From Bacillota bacterium (lineage in GTDB: Bacteria > Bacillota > Bacilli > Paenibacillales > UBA4045), in contig JAEZQY010000047.1 in assembly GCA_023441055.1 (NCBI GenBank), forward strand, positions 248,001 to 312,000: a DNA stretch of 64,000 nt. The letters are read 5' to 3'. Under the pieces are notes generated by a model that was not told the origin of the DNA, did no database searches, and saw nothing but the letters and a program-made list of their open reading frames with translations. The position numbers and the translations under genes are program-made. The first letter of the stretch is position 1. Every line of letters begins with the position of its first letter. This document shows, in pieces, positions 1-7,749 of this stretch.

Positions 1-1625
1 GTATCGAAACCTAGGAACAGCACATCCGTATCATCCTCAACCTCGGACAATGCGATGGACTTCGCTTCTCCCCCTTCATCTGTCTTACCGGGCAGCAGCT
101 CCAATTCCACGAGCCGCGGAGCGCCGTCATCCTCCGGAAGCCACACCGTAACCCCATAATCATTATAGCCTTGCCGCAATGGATGGACTTCCGCGGTCAT
201 ATGAATCTCCTCCCCCATTACATGCCAATGCAGGGGCTTATTCTGTGGGATAGGCTCCGATGAGCTAAGAATGCCGGCAAGCGCGGCAATCACGAGCATT
301 AGTGTAATATCCAGCTTCAGCCAAGCCCCGAGCCGCGTAACGCCCGTCCTGCGGAAGCGTCCTCGTATAATCGCGGCAACTACGCCTACAAGCACGACAA
401 TCACCAGCTTGCCGATCAGCACCAGACCCCAGCGCGTCTCTAGAATATACCCCAAGTCCGGCAGATAGAGCGCCGAGCTGATAATCCCGCTGAACAGCAG
501 GAGCAGGAATGCGGCTATTGACATGCCCGAGAAAGTCGGCAGCATCTTCTCTGCCTCGTAGCGATACCTGCGCCACATTAACAGGATCAGCAGCAGCCCG
601 CCCAGCCAGACGGCAGCCCCCAGCAGATGGATACCGGACATGAGAGAAGCCAGCAGATGGTCGTCCGCGGCTGCGGCATGTCCAATCTGCGTCTTCGCCG
701 CTATAGCTGCGAACACCCAGATCAAGTCGAACAGCTTCGAATAACCCAGCGCGAACATCCCGATCAAGCTGAGCGCGAGCAGGATCAGCCACGATATGCC
801 TGGGGTTGTTTCAAGCATCAGGCGGGATACGCCTTCCCAATCCTCAAACCCGACCAGCCGATGGATGAACGTAACAATAACTAGCAGGAGTACGATAAAA
901 TAAATCCGCTGCATCTGCAGCATGCGCTGCCGGTGCCGTCTCATCTGCTCTTCGGAGCGGCTTCTGAGCAACGCGCTCCATAATGCTAATCCGAGCATGG
1001 GCAGGAACGCCATGAAGAAAGCAGCCATCGAATAATCGCTTGAATCATAGCCAGACAAGAGCTCCAGCTTACTCGGTAGTTCGAAATCATCTTCCGCTGT
1101 GACCGAATGGTCATGATGGCTGTGATCGACCTCGGGAGCGGTCGGGGTCACGGGCGTAACAGAGGAGGTCTGATCGTCCGCAGCCACTTGCTCACCTGTA
1201 GAACTCGTGCTCGCTGCTGGAGTCTGGGCCACGCCTGCAACTGTGAACGAGTAGCTGCCGCTGACCGAATGACCGTCTAATGAGAGCACCTTATAGGCAA
1301 CCGTGTACGCGCCGTCCGTTAGACTCTCTTCTAGTGGTACAACAATGCCCTTGCCATCCTCTGTAACAGTCAGCGCGCCGCTGAGCACCGCAGCACCGCT
1401 CGGACCAGTGACCGTCACCGCATTAGGCGAGACAGCCTCCAGCTTCTGATTGAATAACAGCTGAATGCTGTCGGGCTGCTCTTCCACACGCGCATTGGCC
1501 GCCGGTTCAGATGATGTGAGCACAGCATGACCATCAACAGCAACAGGGGATACCAGCAGGATCAGCAGGAATAGGGCAATTAGCGCAGTCCCTCCATGTA
1601 ATCGCAACCAAGAATGCTGAAGCAT
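1..1625 (-). CDS. CopC/CopD copper-handling fusion protein (partial, C-terminus outside window)
   Basis: The reading frame starts at the minus-strand ATG at 1625, preceded by GGATGAG at proper distance; an in-frame ATG at 1634 has a badly spaced site. It begins with a Sec signal peptide followed by mature HAVLTSSEPAANARV, the classic start of a CopC beta-barrel domain. After a His/Asp-rich linker (HSHHDHS) come about eight membrane segments with GHAAAADDHLLASLMSGIHL and AAVWLGG, typical of CopD. After the last segment, from about base 240 down to 1, a soluble domain begins that resembles the YtkA/FixH-like tail of Bacillus YcnJ. The family moves or senses copper at the cell membrane. The frame is still open at base 1, so the protein is incomplete here. 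Confidence 0.88.
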   Translation of the reverse strand, partial: MLQHSWLRLHGGTALIALFLLILLVSPVAVDGHAVLTSSEPAANARVEEQPDSIQLLFNQKLEAVSPNAVTVTGPSGAAVLSGALTVTEDGKGIVVPLEESLTDGAYTVAYKVLSLDGHSVSGSYSFTVAGVAQTPAASTSSTGEQVAADDQTSSVTPVTPTAPEVDHSHHDHSVTAEDDFELPSKLELLSGYDSSDYSMAAFFMAFLPMLGLALWSALLRSRSEEQMRRHRQRMLQMQRIYFIVLLLVIVTFIHRLVGFEDWEGVSRLMLETTPGISWLILLALSLIGMFALGYSKLFDLIWVFAAIAAKTQIGHAAAADDHLLASLMSGIHLLGAAVWLGGLLLILLMWRRYRYEAEKMLPTFSGMSIAAFLLLLFSGIISSALYLPDLGYILETRWGLVLIGKLVIVVLVGVVAAIIRGRFRRTGVTRLGAWLKLDITLMLVIAALAGILSSSEPIPQNKPLHWHVMGEEIHMTAEVHPLRQGYNDYGVTVWLPEDDGAPRLVELELLPGKTDEGGEAKSIALSEVEDDTDVLFLGFD

Positions 1626-1685
1626 GAATCTCATCCTATTCTATAAAGTAATAATGACTCTCTCGAATTAGCTGAACTCAGTGCA

Positions 1686-1931
1686 CTAATTCACTTTAAT
1701 CAATAGTTTTCCATCCGGTGATCGGCCCAGCGGAGTGGCGCACTTCGGGCATGAGCCTGGCTCTTCGGATACTCGGATCATCCCACGACATGACGGACAG
1801 CTCTCGACCCCCCGTCCCGACGATACGCCAGACAGCCCGCTCCTTACGCCTGTTAGCAGGCCGCGTATCATTCTATAAGCAAAGTATATAATAACGCCGA
1901 ATAGGATCAGCCTGATTAAGACGCCTATCAT
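1686..1931 (-). CDS. Small membrane protein with zinc ribbon
   Basis: This 81-residue protein has one N-terminal membrane segment (about residues 2-20, IGVLIRLILFGVIIYFAYRM) and a cytosolic tail with two CxxC pairs (CPSC and CPKC) spaced like a zinc ribbon. I chose ATG 1931 because AGGAG lies 8 bases upstream; an upstream in-frame GTG at 1952 has no such site. It lies just upstream of, and in the same direction as, the CopC/CopD gene, so they may be co-transcribed. I do not recognise a specific family; the zinc ribbon is inferred only from the cysteine pattern. Confidence 0.75.
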   Translation of the reverse strand: MIGVLIRLILFGVIIYFAYRMIRGLLTGVRSGLSGVSSGRGVESCPSCRGMIRVSEEPGSCPKCATPLGRSPDGKLLIKVN

Positions 1932-1990
1932 AAAGATCGCTCCTCGTTTCACCAGCTAGAATTGAGTATCATTATCACTAGAGTAACAAA

Positions 1991-2713
1991 TTAATACGAT
2001 TCAGACAAATCCGATTCGATGCGGATCATCCCACTCAGATATACCTTCATACTTGTCGCATAGTACGCAAGCGGATTCGCGCGGGGCAGATTGATCTGCG
2101 CTGCGTCAGCTGCTGTATTCTCGGTAATATCCAATGCTGTCTCCCGCAGCACCCAAGGCTTATGCTCGATCTCAACACGCAGCAGCTGATCCTTCGGATC
2201 CACAGTGAACAGATAATAGCGTTCCGTTAGAAAATCCGTCATCGGATCAGCAGCGGCAGGGAAATCGCCTGACAGCGGGCGGTATGTTGCCTGGAATGCA
2301 GATTGACCGCCTAGCACATCCTGCCGCGTGCACTTGAAGTTGTACATCGACTCCTGACTCTGGAGCAGCTGGATATTCGCTCTATAGTAGGGCAATTTGA
2401 AGATCAGTCTGCCTCCCCATACGACTCCGCGGTGATCGGCATCTATACTGAAGAAGTACACACCGCGCTTATCGCCCGCGCTAACATAGGTGCGTAGATT
2501 GAGCGAGGGAAAGGCCGTTATCCCAGGAATGGGCGGCAGACCTCGCAATCGATTGTTCGTAAGATGAAACGCAACCGCACTGACCCACGTAGTACCATCA
2601 TGAAGATCAAGCTTCAATTGTCTTGGAACCAGCGGCCTCAGCTCATGAGCCGGCACCGGCCAATGGATGAATAACAGGTCATTCCAGGTTTGGGTCATCA
2701 ACCAATTCATCAT
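1991..2713 (-). CDS. YqjF-like DUF2071 protein
   Basis: The protein (about 240 residues) matches the DUF2071/YqjF family pattern: N-terminal W-D-L-F-HWPV, then LRPLVPRQLKLDLHDGTTWVSAVAFHLTNNRLRG split by short turns, and central VYFFSIDADHRG. Members adopt an acetoacetate-decarboxylase-like barrel, but no reaction is established. The start at ATG 2713 (or the next codon, 2710) follows GGGCGGCGAG; the longer frame to 2773 lacks a ribosome site. It is divergent from the small membrane gene at 2829. Function is unknown. Confidence 0.82.
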   Translation of the reverse strand: MMNWLMTQTWNDLLFIHWPVPAHELRPLVPRQLKLDLHDGTTWVSAVAFHLTNNRLRGLPPIPGITAFPSLNLRTYVSAGDKRGVYFFSIDADHRGVVWGGRLIFKLPYYRANIQLLQSQESMYNFKCTRQDVLGGQSAFQATYRPLSGDFPAAADPMTDFLTERYYLFTVDPKDQLLRVEIEHKPWVLRETALDITENTAADAAQINLPRANPLAYYATSMKVYLSGMIRIESDLSESY

Positions 2714-2828
2714 CTCGCCGCCCTTGTGATTTAATATGACTAGTCCTAACCAATCATTCAATGATATATTCATTCTAACGAAACAATTAAGAATTGGATT
2801 CTATCTAACAGATTAGAGGTGGCTCGTT

Positions 2829-3095
2829 ATGCAGACAGTTCAATATTTCGTCAGGTTGATCGCGCTGATCATCGGTACATTGATCGGTTTACGCGTCTTG
2901 TTCGTCATGGTGAATCGAATCCCCGGCGTGGTCGTAGCGCTGTCAATCATCGCTATCATTGTATTCGTCACTGCTTATATCAAGGGCGGCTGGCAAGCCA
3001 TTGGTGTTCGATCGAAGAAGGCTTCGGCTATCGCAACCATCCTCTCGGTCATTCTCCTCATCATTTCATCTGCAATCCTAATTAATGTGAAGTAG
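2829..3095 (+). CDS. Small three-helix membrane protein, unknown
   Basis: An 88-residue protein with AGAGGTGG seven bases before its ATG. Three hydrophobic segments (about residues 4-28, 33-52 and 67-86) alternate with short basic turns (IKGGWQAIGVRSKK), so it is almost certainly an integral membrane protein. No catalytic motif is visible and I do not recognise a family. It stands alone on the plus strand, followed after 72 bases by the LSM-like small gene. Confidence 0.7.
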   Translation: MQTVQYFVRLIALIIGTLIGLRVLFVMVNRIPGVVVALSIIAIIVFVTAYIKGGWQAIGVRSKKASAIATILSVILLIISSAILINVK

Positions 3096-3124
3096 CTAGG
3101 CGCACGCCCAAGCGCATAATAGGC

Positions 3125-3158
3125 TCCTGCATACAATAACTCGTAATTATGCAGGAGG
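3125..3158 (+). promoter_or_regulatory. Hairpin that pairs with the ribosome binding site
   Basis: A perfect 9-bp inverted repeat, TCCTGCATA (3125-3133) and TATGCAGGA (3148-3156), encloses a 14-base loop. The right arm contains most of the Shine-Dalgarno sequence AGGAGG (3153-3158) of the gene starting at 3168. In RNA this would sequester the ribosome site, so translation may depend on temperature, a bound factor or ribosome entry. Pairing is seen directly; a regulatory role is inference. Confidence 0.55.
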
Positions 3159-3167
3159 TGTACAATT

Positions 3168-3506
3168 ATGAACAGCCCAATCGCTTCCGCTCAACCCATC
3201 TATGAAGCGGACACAACCATGGTGCATTCGATTCAGCAATGCCGCCAGCAGCTTCACCATATCTGTCGTCAGTATATGCACCGGAGAGTACGTATTGTAA
3301 CTATCCATAACGAACAGCATGAAGGTATGCTCGTCGGATTTGACGAGCATCAGCTGTATCTGAGTATCTCTTCCTCATCATGCTCCTCATGTATGGGGAC
3401 TCGTCAGCCTTTCCTTTATGGCGGACCCGTGCCAGTCTACAATCCCTATGCCAATGTCATCCTGCCGCTGGTGCTGTTCAATCTGCTGACAATCTCTCTC
3501 CTCTAG
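3168..3506 (+). CDS. Small protein with Sm-like core, unknown function
   Basis: A 112-residue protein with ideal ribosome site (AGGAGG, 9 bases before ATG). The middle part, RVRIVTIHNEQHEGMLVGFD followed by EHQLYLSI, has the strand pattern of an Sm/LSM-type barrel (basic start, V-T-x-x-G-x-L-x-G-x-D, Y-L-S). It is followed by a serine/cysteine stretch (SSSSCSSC) and a hydrophobic C-terminus (NVILPLVLFNLLTISLL) that may anchor it to membrane or spore coat. The family is not recognised with certainty. An intrinsic terminator follows directly. Confidence 0.65.
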   Translation: MNSPIASAQPIYEADTTMVHSIQQCRQQLHHICRQYMHRRVRIVTIHNEQHEGMLVGFDEHQLYLSISSSSCSSCMGTRQPFLYGGPVPVYNPYANVILPLVLFNLLTISLL

Positions 3507-3519
3507 ACATCTTTAGAAT

Positions 3520-3562
3520 GCAAGAGCCGCAACGCGATTATGCGCTGCGGCTCTTGCTTTCT
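3520..3562 (+). terminator. Intrinsic terminator
   Basis: A 12-bp perfect stem, GCAAGAGCCGCA (3520-3531) with its complement at 3546-3557, is followed by TTTCT. It lies 14 bases after the stop of the gene ending at 3506. It may also act on the convergent xylanase transcript. Confidence 0.85.
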
Positions 3563-3603
3563 ATCAGTTCAAGTGACAACCCTCCGAGCTAATCACGATT
3601 CGA

Positions 3604-4611
3604 TTACCCTTGAACGACCTTCCAGAACGCTTGCTTTGGCTGCTGCTTAACGTCGAACAGCAACGGCCAATTTTTGCGCGACCGCACAGGGAAGTGATCC
3701 AGCCATGTATAATCATCCGCTGCGCCCCAGAATGTAACGGAGGAGATCACGTCCTTATAGGTTCTGAACAACTGGAAGAACTGCTCATAGCGGCTGGCCT
3801 GCAACGCAATCATCTCATCCGTTGGGACGATCAGGTCCGCGCGCCGATCCTGGAAGTCGAACATCGACACATCCATCTCGGTGATTTGCAGCGTTAGCCC
3901 AAGCGCTGCGTAACGCTCGATCGCGCTGCGGATATCGTCCATATTCGGATCATGCACATTCCAATGCGCCTGCAGCCCGATGCCATGTATCGGCACACTG
4001 CGTTCCAGCAATGATTTCACAAGCTTGTAGATCTTCTCGCGCTTTATCGGATGACTCTCATTATAATCGTTATAGCACAAGATTGCGTTCGGATCTGCCT
4101 CATGCGCGAACTCGAACGCCTTGGCGATGAACGATTCGCCGGCTATATCGAGCCACTTGGTTCTGCGGAACAATTGATCCTCCTCATCCGCGATAACTTC
4201 ATTCACAACATCCCATGCATAGATCGTATCCTTATAGCGGGACACAACCGCATCGATATGCGACTTCATCCGCGCATATAGCAATTCAGAGGACGCTTGA
4301 CCGCCTCCACCATCCTCGAACACCCAGTCCGGTGTCTGATTATGCCAGACTAGCGTGTGCCCGCGCAGCTTCTTCTTATGCTTGCGGGCGAACGCGGCAA
4401 TCTGATCGGCCTCCTCGAACGAATAGCGATCCTCTGCTGGATGTACACGCTCGAACTTCATCTCATTCTCTGCAGTTATGCTGTTATAATGCTCAGAGAT
4501 TAGTGCCTCGGCAGTCTGAATCGTCCTCACATTAACTGCCGCTCCGATATCGAACGAATCGCTGAATGCCTCATGTAATCTGGGGATGATTGGATTGACT
4601 TGTTCACTCAT
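3604..4611 (-). CDS. Intracellular GH10 endo-1,4-beta-xylanase
   Basis: This glycoside hydrolase family 10 protein (335 residues from ATG 4611) cleaves internal beta-1,4 bonds of xylan or xylo-oligosaccharides by a retaining mechanism. Diagnostic motifs are SITAENEMKFE, GHTLVWHNQTP, the acid/base Glu138 in WDVVNEV and the nucleophile Glu245 in QITEMDVS, with WGAADDYTW near the end. AGGAGG lies 9 bases before ATG 4611; a longer frame to 4668 lacks one. No signal peptide is present, so it should act in the cytoplasm on imported xylo-oligosaccharides, as the short intracellular GH10 enzymes of Geobacillus and Paenibacillus do. It is divergent from the ABC-2 exporter and is not part of a visible xylan cluster. 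Confidence 0.93.
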   Translation of the reverse strand: MSEQVNPIIPRLHEAFSDSFDIGAAVNVRTIQTAEALISEHYNSITAENEMKFERVHPAEDRYSFEEADQIAAFARKHKKKLRGHTLVWHNQTPDWVFEDGGGGQASSELLYARMKSHIDAVVSRYKDTIYAWDVVNEVIADEEDQLFRRTKWLDIAGESFIAKAFEFAHEADPNAILCYNDYNESHPIKREKIYKLVKSLLERSVPIHGIGLQAHWNVHDPNMDDIRSAIERYAALGLTLQITEMDVSMFDFQDRRADLIVPTDEMIALQASRYEQFFQLFRTYKDVISSVTFWGAADDYTWLDHFPVRSRKNWPLLFDVKQQPKQAFWKVVQG

Positions 4612-4731
4612 GGTCAATGACCTCCTGATTTTCATACTACATGAACCTGTTCCGCTGTCTTGCTGCATTATTCATTGTTATTCGTCAACGATATAATGTT
4701 AACCTGCCAATTCATACAAGAAAAATAATGA

Positions 4732-4760
4732 TTGCTAGGATTTTCCGATTTTGCTATGAT
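4732..4760 (+). promoter_or_regulatory. Putative sigma-A promoter of the ABC-2 exporter operon
   Basis: TTGCTA (4732-4737) and TATGAT (4755-4760) are separated by exactly 17 bases and lie 86 bases before the first permease ATG at 4846. The -10 box matches five of six consensus bases and the -35 box four of six. Confidence 0.5.
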
Positions 4761-4845
4761 GGAGAACGTCTCTCGCATTCTCACCTTGTCTGAAGTTGGC
4801 GCTCTTACGTTGCAGGCGTCACAATGAGCTTATCGGAGGTGTCCA

Positions 4846-5622
4846 ATGATCTTCTACACGCTCGCGTCCAAGGCTTATGCGCGTAATCTGCAATACCGCG
4901 GCTCTCACATGATCCATAACATAGCCAGCGCCATGTTCGGTTACATGTATGCCTGCATCTGGATCGGCATTGGCGAAAGCCACTCGCTCGGTGACTACGG
5001 AACAGCCGGCATGGTCAATTACATCGCCTTCTCGCAAGCTACACTGTGGATTTCCGGCTTTGTCACGATGGGCCTCGGCATCCCGCAGGCTGTGCGAACC
5101 GGCCAAATCGCGCTTGACCTGATGCGTCCTGTCCATCTGTTCACCCATATGGTCAGCCGTGAGTACGGTCAAATCGGTTACCAATTCGTCTATAAGTCGA
5201 TTCCCATCTATGCGCTGTACTTCTTCGTCTTCTCCCTGCAAGCTCCTTCCGACCCAGCGCGTATCGCACTCATCTTCCTAGCCTTGCTCAGCTCTTCTTA
5301 CTTATCCTTGTGTATCAATTATCTGATCGGCGCTGCTGCGTTATGGACGACTGAATCGAACTGGCTCTACTGGGGTAATCATGCGCTCATCATGCTGCTG
5401 GCCGGCTTCTTCATCCCGCTGGAATGGCTGCCTGAGTGGCTGCAGCGCATTAGCTGGATGTCGCCTTATCCCTTCCTCATGTATGTACCCACACGTATTT
5501 ATCTAGGATTCGAAGATGGCTGGCCATTAATCGGAACGCTGATCTGGAGCGTGCTCTTAACCGTAATTTGTCTGCTAGTAACCGCGCTGCTGCGCCGCAA
5601 GGTGGAGGTGCAGGGCGGATGA
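4846..5622 (+). CDS. ABC-2 type exporter permease 1 (COG4587-like)
   Basis: A 258-residue membrane protein with six hydrophobic segments and cytosolic N-terminus (YTLASKAYARNLQYRGSHMIHN), of the ABC-2 permease class that pairs with COG4586 ATPases. TCGGAGGTG precedes the ATG at good distance. The next permease starts inside its stop codon (ATGA), and the ATPase follows, so the three form one operon and one transporter. Such systems generally export small hydrophobic or toxic compounds; the substrate is not readable. A paralogous set lies at 20850-23437. Confidence 0.85.
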   Translation: MIFYTLASKAYARNLQYRGSHMIHNIASAMFGYMYACIWIGIGESHSLGDYGTAGMVNYIAFSQATLWISGFVTMGLGIPQAVRTGQIALDLMRPVHLFTHMVSREYGQIGYQFVYKSIPIYALYFFVFSLQAPSDPARIALIFLALLSSSYLSLCINYLIGAAALWTTESNWLYWGNHALIMLLAGFFIPLEWLPEWLQRISWMSPYPFLMYVPTRIYLGFEDGWPLIGTLIWSVLLTVICLLVTALLRRKVEVQGG

Positions 5623-6428
5623 ATCCATTCTCATTGCGCGGCTGGCTGCGCTTGTACTTCCTATTGATTCGCGCGAGCGTTCGAAGCCGGATGCAGTATA
5701 AATTCAACTTCCTATTCGCCTCGGTATTAGCCGCGCTCATTCAGATCGCAGACTTCCTGATTGTCGCGATTGTGCTGTATAAATTTGGCGCGATTCAAGG
5801 CTGGGGCCTGCATGAGATCGGCTACCTGTTCGCAGTCATCACATTGGCCAAGACGATCTATCGCACGCTTGCTAATGATGTGCACCACCTGGAGAAGTAC
5901 CTGGTCGGCGGGGAGCTGGATCAGCTGCTGACACGCCCTGTTCCAGTGTTGCTGGCGCTCATGTCCCAGAATGTACGAATTATGCTCGGTGAAGTGCTGC
6001 AGGGTGGATTCGTGCTGATCTGGTCGCTGTCAGGCATGATGAAATCCGGCCAGATCGGATGGGTCGCCATCCCTTATACGCTGCTTAGCATCGGGACCGG
6101 CGCGATCATTCTATTCGCCATCGGACTCGCGACTGCCACGATCGGCTTCTGGACAACACGAATCGGGGAGCTGCAGAATATTACCGAGGATGCCGCTCGT
6201 ACGGCTGCACAGTACCCGCTCACCTTGTATCCGAACTGGATGCAATCCATCCTGCTGTTCGTGATCCCGGTAGGCTTCGTTAGTTACGTGCCTGCCTTGT
6301 TTATTCTGCGTGGAGATGTGGGTGGTTGGGTGTTAGTTGCAGTGCTGGGGGTTGCGATGATCAGTCTGGCGGCAAGTATGCGATTCTGGCGATTCGGCAT
6401 CAGTCGTTATCAGAGTACAGGAAGCTAA
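5619..6428 (+). CDS. ABC-2 type exporter permease 2 (COG3694-like)
   Basis: This second permease starts at ATG 5619, overlapping the previous stop by four bases (ATGA), with GGAGGTG about 13 bases upstream inside the preceding gene. The longer frame to 5568 is only overlap. It has about 269 residues and six membrane segments, with the family hallmark region HHLEKYLVGGELDQLLTRPVPV after the second pair (quoted in part), where the permease meets the ATPase. It should form a heterodimeric channel with permease 1. Confidence 0.85.
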   Translation: MNPFSLRGWLRLYFLLIRASVRSRMQYKFNFLFASVLAALIQIADFLIVAIVLYKFGAIQGWGLHEIGYLFAVITLAKTIYRTLANDVHHLEKYLVGGELDQLLTRPVPVLLALMSQNVRIMLGEVLQGGFVLIWSLSGMMKSGQIGWVAIPYTLLSIGTGAIILFAIGLATATIGFWTTRIGELQNITEDAARTAAQYPLTLYPNWMQSILLFVIPVGFVSYVPALFILRGDVGGWVLVAVLGVAMISLAASMRFWRFGISRYQSTGS

Positions 6429-6441
6429 GGGGGAGATTCGA

Positions 6442-7404
6442 GTGATCGAGGTCAAACATATTCGGAAGCTGTTCCGCACGCCGGTCGCGCGAGAGGGCAG
6501 GTTCGCCGGGATACGCACGATGTTCGCGCGGGATTATCGTGAGAAGGAAGCGGTGAAGGATATCAGCTTTACAGTCCAGCGCGGCGAGTTCGTCGGCTAT
6601 ATCGGGCCGAATGGGGCGGGTAAATCGACAACGATTAAGATGCTGACCGGCATTCTGCATCCAACATCCGGCGAGGTGCGAATTGATGGAGTAAGTCCGC
6701 ATGCGCATCGTCGCCAGGTCGTGGGCAAGCTCGGCGTTGTGTTCGGTCAACGCAGCCAGCTGTGGTGGGATTTACCGGTGAAGGATTCCTATGATATTCT
6801 CGCGGAGATGTATAGCGTGGAGCCGAGGGATAAGCGTGAGCGACTGGGGCAATTGTCAGAGCTGCTGGGTCTGGCGGAATTCTGGCAGACGCCAGTTCGC
6901 AAGCTGTCGCTTGGCCAGCGGATGCGCGCCGATCTCGCGGCGTCGATGCTTCATGATCCAGAGCTGCTGTTCCTCGACGAACCGACGATTGGGCTGGACG
7001 TCGCCGCTAAGCGAAGCATTCGTGCATTCCTGAAGACGCTGAACCGTGACTTCGGCAAGACAGTGCTGCTCACAACCCATGACATGGATGATATCGAGCA
7101 GCTCTGCGAACGAGTCATGGTAATCAATCATGGACAGCTGGCATACGATGGATCCATCGAGCGGCTGCGCGAGCGGATCGGCCTGCCGACTGTGATCCGC
7201 GTAACCTACCGCGGCGAATTTACCGTCGGCGACATACCCGCAGTGCGGATCACAGAGGTGAATGGCAGCAGCATCACCGTCGAGGGCAACCGCCAGGAGG
7301 TGAAGGCGATGGACATCCTGCGCGAGCTTGGCCGCTTCGGAGACATTGATGATATCGTCATGGAGGAGCCGGCGTTCGAGGATGTTATTCACCGGATTTA
7401 TTGA
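6442..7404 (+). CDS. ABC-2 exporter ATP-binding subunit (COG4586-like)
   Basis: This 320-residue ATPase energises the two preceding permeases. It shows Walker A GPNGAGKST, a Q-loop region FGQRSQLWWDLP peculiar to the COG4586 class, signature LSLGQRMR, Walker B LLFLDEPTIGLD and the switch histidine in TTHDMDD. The start is GTG 6442, preceded by GGGGGAG. The C-terminal 80 residues form a small beta-rich tail also found in its paralogue at 22424-23437. The gene is followed by a 51-bp tandem repeat and then a convergent lipoprotein gene. Confidence 0.92.
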   Translation: MIEVKHIRKLFRTPVAREGRFAGIRTMFARDYREKEAVKDISFTVQRGEFVGYIGPNGAGKSTTIKMLTGILHPTSGEVRIDGVSPHAHRRQVVGKLGVVFGQRSQLWWDLPVKDSYDILAEMYSVEPRDKRERLGQLSELLGLAEFWQTPVRKLSLGQRMRADLAASMLHDPELLFLDEPTIGLDVAAKRSIRAFLKTLNRDFGKTVLLTTHDMDDIEQLCERVMVINHGQLAYDGSIERLRERIGLPTVIRVTYRGEFTVGDIPAVRITEVNGSSITVEGNRQEVKAMDILRELGRFGDIDDIVMEEPAFEDVIHRIY

Positions 7405-7481
7405 TCACCATGTCGAAGCGTTGATGCATAGTTGTTCCGCTGATCGAGAGAGGCCGGACTTTGGATGCGATGCAGGGCAGG

Positions 7482-7685
7482 TTCGCGACATTTAGTACGG
7501 TAGCGCCGGACTATTCGCGTGTCGCAGACCAGTTCGCGGCATTTAGTATGGCAGCGCCGGACTATTCGCGTGTCGCAGACCAGTTCGCGGCATTTAGTAC
7601 GGCAGCGCCGGACTATTCGCGTGTTGCAGACCAGTTCGCGGCATTTAGTACGGCAGCGCCGGACTATTCGCGTGTTGCAGACCAG
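7482..7685. repeat. 51-bp tandem repeat, locus A (four units)
   Basis: Four units start at 7482, 7533, 7584 and 7635, each exactly 51 bases; the second to fourth are nearly identical. Each holds CATTTAGTA, GGCAGCGCCGGACTATTCG and GCAGACCAG. Because 51 is a multiple of three, reading frames stay open through it, but none has a ribosome site. The array sits between the ends of two convergent genes (7404 and 7750), where untranslated mRNA tails meet. The unit resembles that of locus B near 19.3 kb. Confidence 0.95.
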
Positions 7686-7749
7686 TTACCTCGTATCGCG
7701 CCATGCACATCGCATCTCGGAATGTCCGAACGCGAATATCCGCTCATCC

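Noticed and set aside
265..884. Two frames inside the copper protein region
   Set aside because: They lie antisense or out of frame to a clear CopC/CopD protein with signal peptide and membrane segments.
7482..7685. CRISPR array
   Set aside because: Units are contiguous tandem copies without unique spacers and no cas genes are near; the same holds for the arrays at 19.3-20.0 kb.
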